Source of the DNA: Chloroflexota bacterium
GTDB taxonomy: Bacteria; Chloroflexota; Dehalococcoidia; SM23-28-2; RBG-16-64-32
Assembly (NCBI GenBank): GCA_022561095.1
Contig: JADFRV010000158.1
Location: forward strand, 1-5,249
Length of the DNA: 5,249 nucleotides
Reading direction: 5' to 3'
Shown one piece after another: positions 1-4,559 of the stretch (positions are counted from its first letter, which is position 1; each line of letters begins with the position of its first letter). The position numbers were made by a program, and so were the translations under genes. A model generated the notes under the pieces. It was not told the DNA's origin and did no database searches. It saw only the letters and a program-made list of their open reading frames with translations.

Positions 1-1212
1 AAGAGAAAGCACGTCAAATATGACGGAAGGGGCACCGGGCTGTCCGACCGCGATGTGACGGAGTTCTCGCTCGACGCACGGGTGCGGGACCTGGAGGCCG
101 TGGTGGACCGCCTGGGTCTGGAGGAGTTCGCCTTGCTCGCGGTGTTTACCGAAGGGCCGGTGGCCATCACCTACGCAGCCCGTCATCCGGAGCGGATATC
201 GCACCTTCTCCTGTGGTGCTCCTGGGCGCGAGCCGCGGACGCCTACCAGTCGACGCAAGCTCAATCAATAGTCGCACTTAGGGATAAGGACTGGAAGACC
301 TACACGGAGATGGTCGCCCACGTTTTGATGGGATGGTCGGCGGGTGAGCAAGCGCGCAGGTTCGCTGAGTTAATGCGGGAAAGCATCACCCAAGAGACGT
401 CACGGGTGGCGTTAGGCGCGGCGATGCAGTTTGATGTTACTGCCTTACTGCCAGAGCTGAGGGCGGCGACGCTGGTGGTGCAGCGTCGCCAGTTGGCTTT
501 CCCCGACGTAGACGTCGCCAGACGTCTCGCCTCCCGCATACCGGACGCCCGTCTGCTTGTTATCGAGGGAGAATCGCTACTGCCAGCGCTCGGGGATGTG
601 GACGGGTTGCTCACAGCCATCGACGAGTTCCTGGACGAGGGCGAGGAAGCCGCAGCGGGTGCAGAGCCGCCCGAGGCGGGCGCCTTCCGCACCGTCCTCT
701 TCACGGACGTCGAGGGCTCGACCGCCCTCACCCAGCGCCTGGGCGACGCCAAAGCCCGCGACCTGCTGCGGGAGCACGAGCGCATCGTGCGGGAGGCGCT
801 GAAGGCCCACGGCGGCTCGGAGGTGAAGGCGCTGGGCGACGGCTTCATGGCCTCGTTCTCCTCGGCGACCAAGGCTCTGGACTGCGCCATCGCCATGCAG
901 AGGGCGTTCGCGGCGCACAACGAGTCGGCGGAGGAGCCGATACTGGTGCGCATCGGGCTGAACGCGGGGGAGCCGATAGCGGAGGACGATGACCTGTTCG
1001 GGACGGCGGTCAACGAAGCGGCCAGGATTACTGCGACGGCCAAGGGTGGCGAGATACTCGTCTCCAACGTCGTCAGGGAGCTGGCAAAGGGCAAGGACTT
1101 CCTGTTCGCAGACCGAGGTGAGGCATCGCTCAAGGGGTTCGATGAGCCGGTGCGGCTGTACGAGGTGCGCTGGCGGGGTGACCCACCGTATGGAGGCCGC
1201 CCCGCCGGATAG
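1..1212 (+). CDS. Alpha/beta-hydrolase-like domain fused to class III adenylate/guanylate cyclase (5' end outside window)
   Basis: The frame is open to the left edge, and in-frame residues before the first visible GTG (position 55) already match the family (HVKYDGRGTGLSDRD). The true start therefore lies upstream and the gene is partial. Residue numbers below count from that GTG. Residues 1-195 resemble the alpha/beta-hydrolase domain often placed before cyclase or LuxR domains, but the nucleophile elbow reads AVFTEG (Phe31 where GxSxG has Ser). The acid-loop segment VVQRRQL and the GESLLP segment also lack the expected Asp and His. Residues 211-373 are a class III cyclase domain that makes cyclic nucleotide from NTP. 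It has metal-binding Asp218 (FTDVEGS) and Asp262 (GDGFMASF). It also has Lys258 and Asp313 at purine-selecting positions, which favours ATP, and Asn320 and Arg324 (VNEAAR) for transition-state binding. No membrane segment is visible, so it is probably cytosolic. The hydrolase-like half is probably a ligand-sensing or structural pseudoenzyme (inference). The next gene starts 16 nt downstream. Confidence 0.9.
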   Translation, partial: KRKHVKYDGRGTGLSDRDVTEFSLDARVRDLEAVVDRLGLEEFALLAVFTEGPVAITYAARHPERISHLLLWCSWARAADAYQSTQAQSIVALRDKDWKTYTEMVAHVLMGWSAGEQARRFAELMRESITQETSRVALGAAMQFDVTALLPELRAATLVVQRRQLAFPDVDVARRLASRIPDARLLVIEGESLLPALGDVDGLLTAIDEFLDEGEEAAAGAEPPEAGAFRTVLFTDVEGSTALTQRLGDAKARDLLREHERIVREALKAHGGSEVKALGDGFMASFSSATKALDCAIAMQRAFAAHNESAEEPILVRIGLNAGEPIAEDDDLFGTAVNEAARITATAKGGEILVSNVVRELAKGKDFLFADRGEASLKGFDEPVRLYEVRWRGDPPYGGRPAG

Positions 1213-1215
1213 CGG

Positions 1216-1222
1216 AAGGAGG
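1216..1222 (+). promoter_or_regulatory. Shine-Dalgarno site of the candidate selenoprotein gene
   Basis: AAGGAGG lies 6 nt before the ATG at 1229, just after the cyclase stop at 1210-1212. This strong site fixes the start of the CMD/AhpD-like gene and argues for its translation as a separate cistron of the cyclase mRNA. Confidence 0.85.
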
Positions 1223-1228
1223 CAGAGC

Positions 1229-1828
1229 ATGGTACGTAAGACGGTCCCGGACGCCTGGCTAACGATGCCCAGCGAAGCGGATATGCGCACGCGCTTCGGC
1301 TCCGGGCATCCCTACGACTTCGGCTTCGTGCCGGCGATGGTGCGCCTCATCGGCGCCCACGAGAGGATCGCCCCCTTCTTCGGCGCCCTCTTCCAGCAGA
1401 TCATGTTCGCCCCCGGCTCTCTGGAGCGGCGGGAGCGGGAGATGATCGCCGCCGTCGCCTCCGCCGCCCAGGACTGTCGCTACTGAACCCAGTCCCACGC
1501 AGAGTTTCTGCGTGTCGAAGGCGGTAACGCCACCCTGGTGGAGGCGATCAAGCGCGGCGAGTGGCGGGAGCTCGACGACCTGTCGGCCCGCGACCGCGCC
1601 CTCTGCGCCATCGCCGAGAAGCTCAGCGCCACCCCTACGCGGATGACGGAGGAGGACTGGCAGCCCCTGCGCGACCTCGGATTCGACGACGAGGCCTGCC
1701 TGGAGGTGGCGCACATCGTCGGCATCTTTAACTACCTCACGCGGCTGGCAGACGGCTTCGGTCTACAGCTCGATGCGGGGACCAGCGAGGCCTCGGAGAG
1801 CGGCCTGGCGTTAAGGCGCCCCGAGTGA
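1229..1828 (+). CDS. AhpD/CMD-family peroxidase-like selenoprotein with in-frame UGA (Sec86)
   Basis: Two open segments (1229-1483 and 1487-1825) lie in the same frame and are separated only by TGA at 1484-1486. Read through, they give a 199-residue protein. The segment around the UGA is QDCRY-U-TQSHAEF, which is the AhpD/carboxymuconolactone decarboxylase active site CxxCxxxH with UGA at the second Cys. Cys83, position 86 and His90 fit, and Glu71 sits 12 residues before Cys83, the spacing of Glu118 to Cys130 in mycobacterial AhpD. The C-terminal segment (HIVGIFNYLTRLADGFG) is typical of the peroxidase-related CMD subfamily. Members of this fold reduce peroxides through the CxxC pair; the substrate and reductant here are unknown. 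A hairpin right after the UGA fits a bacterial SECIS element. Length, frame and codon style stay normal after the UGA, which argues against a pseudogene. Alternatives are a sequencing error or a recent nonsense mutation. The start is set by AAGGAGG 6 nt upstream. Probably co-transcribed with the cyclase. Confidence 0.83.
1496..1514 (+). promoter_or_regulatory. Candidate bacterial SECIS hairpin
   Basis: CACGCAGA (1496-1503) and TCTGCGTG (1507-1514) are perfect reverse complements closing a GUU triloop (1504-1506). The stem starts 9 nt after the UGA, and the loop lies 17 nt beyond it. A short stem with G at the start of the apical loop at about this distance matches bacterial SECIS models as I recall them (the fdhF type bound by SelB). 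The lower region could add weak pairs (ACC 1487-1489 with GGT 1523-1525), but this is uncertain. It lies inside the coding region, as bacterial SECIS elements do. Confidence 0.78.
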
Positions 1829-1841
1829 GTTCGCAACCGGC

Positions 1842-1862
1842 GGGTCAGGCTTCGCCTCACCC
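1842..1862. terminator. Hairpin after the selenoprotein gene (possible terminator part)
   Basis: GGGTCAGGC, a TTC loop and GCCTCACCC form a nine-position stem with one C-C mismatch, 13 nt after the stop codon at 1826-1828. No T-run follows, so it is not a classical intrinsic terminator. It may stabilise the mRNA 3' end or act with the next hairpin between the two convergent units. Confidence 0.45.
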
Positions 1863-1868
1863 CTAAAC

Positions 1869-1903
1869 GGGAGCCGCCCCGCCGGGATGAGGCGGAGCGG
1901 CCC
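1869..1903. terminator. Convergent-gene hairpin, probable bidirectional terminator
   Basis: A GC-rich imperfect stem: GGG (1869-1871), CCGC (1874-1877) and CCGCC (1879-1883) pair with GGCGG (1891-1895), GCGG (1897-1900) and CCC (1901-1903). There is a 2-nt bulge, one mismatch and a 7-nt loop. Only short T-stretches flank it on either strand (TGTTTCG on plus, CGTTTAG on minus). It sits between the plus-strand peroxidase gene and the minus-strand groEL stop at 1926, the expected place for a shared terminator. Confidence 0.5.
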
Positions 1904-1925
1904 TGTTTCGAGTTTCGTATCTCGG

Positions 1926-3551
1926 CTAGTAGTCCATGGGCGGCGGGCCCTCGGCCGGGGCGCCGGGCGGCTCCGGGATCTCCGCAACCAGCGTCTCCGT
2001 GGTCAGCACCAGGCTGGCGATGGAGGCGGCGTTCTCCAGGGCGGTACGGGTGACCTTGGCCGGGTCTATGATCCCGTGCTTGAACAGGTTGCAGTACTCG
2101 TCGGTGTCGGCGTCGTAGCCGTAGGAGCTGCTCTTGTTCCGGCGCACCTGATCCACCACCACCATCCCCTCCACGCCGCCGTTCTCAGCGATCATGCGCA
2201 GCGGCTCCTCGAGCGCCTTCCGGAGTATGGCGACGCCGGTCCGCTCGTCGGTGGAGAGGGACTTCTCCAGCTTGTCCAGGGAATCAGCGGCGCGCAGGAG
2301 GGCGACGCCGCCGCCGGGCACGATCCCCTCCTCCACGGCGGCGCGAGTGGCTGACAGGGCATCCTCCACACGCAGCTTCTTCTCCTTCAGCTCCACCTCC
2401 GTGGGCGCACCCACCTTGATCACGGCCACGCCGCCGGCCAGCTTGGCCAGCCGCTCCTGGAGCTTCTCGCGGTCGAACTCTGAGGAGGCGTCGTCCACCT
2501 GGGCCTTGATCATCTTAATGCGGGCCTGGATCGCCTCATCGGTGCCACGACCCTCGATGATCACCGTGTCGTCCTTGGTGCAGACCACGCGGCGGGCGCG
2601 GCCCAGGTCGGTCACCTCCGTGTTCTCCAGCTTGCGCCCCATATCCTCCGTGACGTAGGTGCCGCCGGTGAGAACGGCGATGTCCTCCAGGACAGCCTTG
2701 CGGCGGTCGCCGAAGGACGGCGCCTTGACGGCGACGGCGTTGATGGTGCCCCGCAGCTTGTTCACTACCAGGGTGGCCAGCGCCTCCCCGTCTAGGTCGT
2801 CGCAGATGACCACCAGGTTCTTGGTCACCTGGAGCGCCTTCTCCAGGATGGGCAGAAAGTCGTTCACCGTGGACAGCTTCTTGTCGGTGATCAGGATGTA
2901 CGGATCGTCCAGGACCGTCTCCATCCGCTCGGGGTTAGTAACGAAGTAGGGGGAGATGTAGCCGCGGTCGATCTGCATCCCCTCCACGAACTCCGTCTCC
3001 AGACGGATCCCCTTGCCCTCCTCGACGGTGATGACGCCGTCCTTGCCCACTTTCTCCATCACATCGGCAATGATGTCGCCGATCTCCTGGTCGTGGCCGG
3101 CGATGGTGGCGACCTGAGTGATCTGCTCCTTGCCGGCCACCGGCTGAGCCATATCCCGCAACGCCTCTACCACCGACTCCACGCCGAGTTCGATGCCGCG
3201 CTTCAGGTTCATCGGGTTGGCGCCGGCGGCCACGTTGCGCATCCCTTCGCGGACGATCGCCTGGGCGAGGACGGTGGCGGTAGTCGTTCCGTCACCGGCG
3301 ACGTCGTTGGTCTTGGTGGCCACCTCGCGGGCGAGCTGCGCGCCCATGTTCTCGAACGGGTCCTTGAGGTCGATCTCCTTGGCCACGCTCACGCCGTCGT
3401 CCACCACGGACGGGGGGCCGAACTTCTTCTCCAGCACCACGTTGCGGCCACGCGGGCCTAGGGTGACGCGCACCGCGTCGGCCAGGGCGTCGACGCCATC
3501 CTTCAGGCGGCGACGGGCCTCCTCGTCGAACAGCAGCTGCTTGGCCGGCAT
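1926..3551 (-). CDS. groEL: Chaperonin GroEL (Hsp60), 541 residues
   Basis: Full-length 60-kDa chaperonin subunit, which in the family forms double seven-membered rings that fold proteins in the cytosol using ATP. Numbering stays nearly identical to E. coli GroEL. ATP-site elements are TLGPRGRN (30-37), Asp51-Asp52 (DDGVS), GDGTTT (86-91, Asp87), catalytic Asp397 (equivalent to Asp398) and GGG (413-415). The family signature AAVEEGIVPGGG is at 404-415. The apical domain (about 190-370) keeps YISPYFV. The usual FGYNA motif reads YGYDA, with Asp480 where Asn is common. The C-terminus lacks the Gly-Gly-Met repeat of E. coli and instead ends in a Pro-rich tail, PEPPGAPAEGPPPMDY. The ATG start has AAGGAGG (3557-3563) 5 nt upstream on the minus strand. 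It follows groES by 94 nt and is presumably co-transcribed under the CIRCE operator. Identification is certain. Confidence 0.98.
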   Translation of the reverse strand: MPAKQLLFDEEARRRLKDGVDALADAVRVTLGPRGRNVVLEKKFGPPSVVDDGVSVAKEIDLKDPFENMGAQLAREVATKTNDVAGDGTTTATVLAQAIVREGMRNVAAGANPMNLKRGIELGVESVVEALRDMAQPVAGKEQITQVATIAGHDQEIGDIIADVMEKVGKDGVITVEEGKGIRLETEFVEGMQIDRGYISPYFVTNPERMETVLDDPYILITDKKLSTVNDFLPILEKALQVTKNLVVICDDLDGEALATLVVNKLRGTINAVAVKAPSFGDRRKAVLEDIAVLTGGTYVTEDMGRKLENTEVTDLGRARRVVCTKDDTVIIEGRGTDEAIQARIKMIKAQVDDASSEFDREKLQERLAKLAGGVAVIKVGAPTEVELKEKKLRVEDALSATRAAVEEGIVPGGGVALLRAADSLDKLEKSLSTDERTGVAILRKALEEPLRMIAENGGVEGMVVVDQVRRNKSSSYGYDADTDEYCNLFKHGIIDPAKVTRTALENAASIASLVLTTETLVAEIPEPPGAPAEGPPPMDY

Positions 3552-3556
3552 TAGCT

Positions 3557-3563
3557 CCTCCTT
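3557..3563 (-). promoter_or_regulatory. Shine-Dalgarno site of groEL
   Basis: On the minus strand this reads AAGGAGG, 5 nt before the groEL ATG (3551-3549). It confirms the MPAKQLLFDEEAR start. Confidence 0.85.
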
Positions 3564-3575
3564 AGCTTTACTTGG

Positions 3576-3635
3576 TCACAGATTCACGCAGACGGATCAC
3601 AGAACCTGCTGCCCTTTATCCGTGTCCCTCCGTGG
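3576..3635. repeat. Degenerate palindromic repeat in the groES-groEL spacer
   Basis: The 94-nt spacer contains CACAGA twice (3577-3582 and 3598-3603). ACGGAT (3592-3597) is inverted to ATCCGT (3618-3623), followed by a second CCGTG-type word at 3630-3634. It resembles the dispersed 'CACAGA/CACGGAT' intergenic repeats seen in many bacterial genomes. That family assignment is from memory and not tested here. It may also fold in the groES-groEL mRNA. Confidence 0.4.
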
Positions 3636-3645
3636 CTAGACTCGG

Positions 3646-4056
3646 CTATCCCAGCCGGGCCAGGATATCGGACTCTTTGAGGACGAGGAACTCCTCATCC
3701 TCGGCGCCCAGGACGCCGCGAGGCACCTCCTGGCCGGTGTACTTGGCGTAGAGGACCCGGTCGCCCGCCTTGACGTCCATAGGCATCCGCTTGCCGTTGT
3801 CGTCCAGGCGGCCGGGGCCGACGGCCAGCACCTCGCCTATCTGCGGCTTCTCGCGGGCGGTATCGGGGATGACCAGGCCGCTGGCCCGGACCTCATCCTG
3901 TCTCACCTGCTTGGTCAGTATACGGTCGCCCAGGGGAACCAGCTTGGCCGTCTTGGCCGTCTTGGCCTTCTTGGCCGTCCTGACCCTCTTGGTCGTCTTG
4001 GCCAGCTTGGTCGTCCTGGCCTTCTTGGCGGGCGCCTTAGCAGTCTTGGCGGGCAC
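3646..4056 (-). CDS. groES: Co-chaperonin GroES with Lys-rich N-terminal extension, 136 residues
   Basis: Residues 39-136 are a GroES (Cpn10) domain: LVPLGDRIL (39-47), the GroEL-binding mobile loop around 52-66 with SGLVI in the place of the usual GGIVL, then PDTAREKPQIGEVLAVGPG and the VKAGDRVLYAKY strand. It ends in LKESDILARLG. It caps the GroEL ring during folding. GroES is normally about 95-100 residues; here about 38 extra residues precede the core. The extension has 12 Lys, 3 Arg and no acidic residue, in AKT/AKK-like triplets. A strong AAGGAGG 8 nt before the GTG start, and the lack of any ATG or GTG codon between it and the core, support the long form. A small insertion (around PRGVLGAE, 112-119) precedes the last strand. 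The extension is disordered-looking, like histone-H1 tails; nucleic-acid binding is only a guess. It is first in the operon with groEL. Confidence 0.95.
   Translation of the reverse strand: MPAKTAKAPAKKARTTKLAKTTKRVRTAKKAKTAKTAKLVPLGDRILTKQVRQDEVRASGLVIPDTAREKPQIGEVLAVGPGRLDDNGKRMPMDVKAGDRVLYAKYTGQEVPRGVLGAEDEEFLVLKESDILARLG
3943..4032. repeat. Ten degenerate 9-bp tandem repeats inside groES
   Basis: On the plus strand the unit is CTTGGCCGT, with variants such as CTTGGCCTT, CTTGGTCGT and CCTGGCCTT, in ten contiguous in-phase copies. A further related copy, CTTGGCGGG, lies at 4045-4053. On the coding (minus) strand each unit encodes three residues of the (A/T)-K-(T/A/K) type and so builds the GroES extension. 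Copy-number change would keep the reading frame. Confidence 0.85.
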
Positions 4057-4064
4057 GGGCGGTA

Positions 4065-4071
4065 CCTCCTT
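4065..4071 (-). promoter_or_regulatory. Shine-Dalgarno site of groES
   Basis: Minus-strand AAGGAGG, 8 nt before the GTG (4056-4054). This perfect site decides the start and shows that the Lys-rich extension is translated. Confidence 0.85.
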
Positions 4072-4094
4072 GTGATACGAATTCAGAAACGAGG

Positions 4095-4121
4095 TTAGCA
4101 GTCTAAGGGGCTGAGTGCTAA
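4095..4121 (-). promoter_or_regulatory. CIRCE operator (HrcA binding site) of groES-groEL
   Basis: TTAGCAGTC (4095-4103), a 9-nt spacer and GAGTGCTAA (4113-4121) match the CIRCE consensus TTAGCACTC-N9-GAGTGCTAA, with one mismatch in the left arm. Flanking GAG (4091-4093) and CTC (4122-4124) extend the symmetry. It lies about 40 nt upstream of groES. In other bacteria HrcA binds this site and represses groESL until heat shock. The hrcA gene is not in the window. Confidence 0.93.
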
Positions 4122-4130
4122 CTCAAGGGC

Positions 4131-4159
4131 ATGATAGTGGTTCTGACCGTCAGGCGCAA
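4131..4159 (-). promoter_or_regulatory. Candidate sigma70-type promoter of groES-groEL
   Basis: Read on the minus strand: TTGCGC (4159-4154) as -35, a 17-nt spacer, and TATCAT (4136-4131) as -10, one mismatch from TATAAT. The predicted transcript start falls at the upstream edge of CIRCE, as in known HrcA-controlled promoters. The -35 match is weak (3 of 6). A small palindrome, CTGAC-C-GTCAG (4143-4153), occupies the spacer. Confidence 0.55.
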
Positions 4160-4183
4160 GAGGGGCTTCGCCCCTTTTCTTTT
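4159..4183 (+). terminator. GC hairpin with T-rich tail, terminator-like on the plus strand
   Basis: GGGGC (4162-4166), a TTC loop and GCCCC (4170-4174) form a tight stem, extendable by A-U and G-U pairs on both sides. It is followed by TTTTCTTTT. This has the form of an intrinsic terminator for plus-strand transcription. No plus-strand gene ends nearby, because it lies between the divergent groES and regulator genes. It could stop antisense transcripts coming through groESL. Confidence 0.5.
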
Positions 4184-4233
4184 CGGCGCTCGCGGCCCCA
4201 GGGGTGGGAGGGTGAGCCGAATAATCCACATAC

Positions 4234-4262
4234 TTGCCTTGCTACACGGAACCGTGTAGAGT
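4234..4262 (+). promoter_or_regulatory. Candidate promoter of the XRE regulator gene
   Basis: TTGCCT (4234-4239) and TAGAGT (4257-4262) are spaced by 17 nt, each matching 4 of 6 consensus bases. The expected transcript start, about 7 nt after the -10, falls on the GTG at 4269, so the mRNA may be leaderless. This fits the absence of a good Shine-Dalgarno site before that GTG. Confidence 0.45.
4242..4259. promoter_or_regulatory. Perfect 8-2-8 palindrome, probable operator
   Basis: CTACACGG (4242-4249), AA, CCGTGTAG (4252-4259) form a perfect inverted repeat ending 9 nt before the regulator's GTG. It fills the spacer of the candidate promoter and overlaps its -10. A dimeric helix-turn-helix protein, most simply the adjacent regulator, could bind here and block transcription. 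Binding is inferred. Confidence 0.7.
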
Positions 4263-4268
4263 GAGGGC

Positions 4269-4559
4269 GTGGATACGGAGGGCGCGCCCGGCAGAGAACG
4301 CCAGCGTGGCAGCGGCCACGGCTGGGAAGCGACCAGCATTCGGGCGCTGCGCCGCCACCTCCGCTTGAGCCAGACGGGGATGGCGGCGGAGCTGGGCACC
4401 CGCCAGCAGACGGTGAGCGAATGGGAGACCGGCCTCTACCGGCCGCGCGGCGCCTCCGTCCGTCTCCTCACCATCATCGCCGAGCGGGCCGGGTTCGAGT
4501 ACGAAGCAAGAGGCAGGAGCTCCAAGAAGCGGGAAGATGAGGATGCCGGCGCTCCTTGA
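4269..4559 (+). CDS. Small XRE-family helix-turn-helix regulator, 96 residues
   Basis: Residues 22-76 form an XRE/Cro-C1 type DNA-binding domain: SIRALRRHLRLSQTGMAAEL, then GTRQQTVSEWETG (recognition helix), then a helix ending LLTIIAERAGF. The Gln in LSQ and the core VSEWE are family hallmarks. Residues 1-21 are a Gly/Arg-rich lead-in and 81-96 a charged tail. No other domain is present, so it is likely a simple dimeric repressor. The start is a GTG with only a weak GTGAGGG upstream; the promoter position suggests leaderless translation. The lead-in before residue 22 is non-conserved and the true start could differ. A perfect palindrome just upstream suggests autoregulation. Its end overlaps the start of the DUF2851 gene by 17 nt, so the two are probably translationally coupled. 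Its target genes and inducer are unknown. Confidence 0.87.
   Translation: MDTEGAPGRERQRGSGHGWEATSIRALRRHLRLSQTGMAAELGTRQQTVSEWETGLYRPRGASVRLLTIIAERAGFEYEARGRSSKKREDEDAGAP

Noticed and set aside
55..57. GTG at 55 as the true start of the cyclase gene
   Set aside because: The frame is open upstream to position 1 and those residues match the hydrolase family, so the start lies outside the window.
300..1133. Long minus-strand frames opposite the cyclase gene (300-1133 and 577-1290)
   Set aside because: Ser/Arg/Ala-rich or low-similarity translations typical of GC-rich antisense shadows; the plus strand carries recognised domains.
989..1486. A 165-residue gene starting at 989
   Set aside because: Its first 80 codons overlap the cyclase domain in another frame. 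The real start is ATG 1229 with AAGGAGG.
1484..1486. Simple pseudogene by nonsense mutation
   Set aside because: Not excluded, but less likely: the stop falls exactly on the peroxidatic Cys, is followed by a SECIS-like hairpin, and the rest of the gene is intact with good codon use.
1259..1714. Minus-strand frame of 151 codons opposite the peroxidase gene
   Set aside because: No family resemblance. It is antisense to a recognisable AhpD-like protein and is best explained as a GC-rich shadow.
1538..1828. A separate 96-residue gene starting at GTG 1538
   Set aside because: It is in the same frame as the upstream segment, lacks a Shine-Dalgarno site, and together they make one complete CMD-family protein across the UGA.
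1887..3461. Several plus-strand frames opposite groEL
   Set aside because: All are antisense to a certain groEL and have no recognisable motifs.
3943..4032. CRISPR or minisatellite array
   Set aside because: The 9-bp units have no spacers and lie in phase inside the groES coding region, so they are coding tandem repeats.
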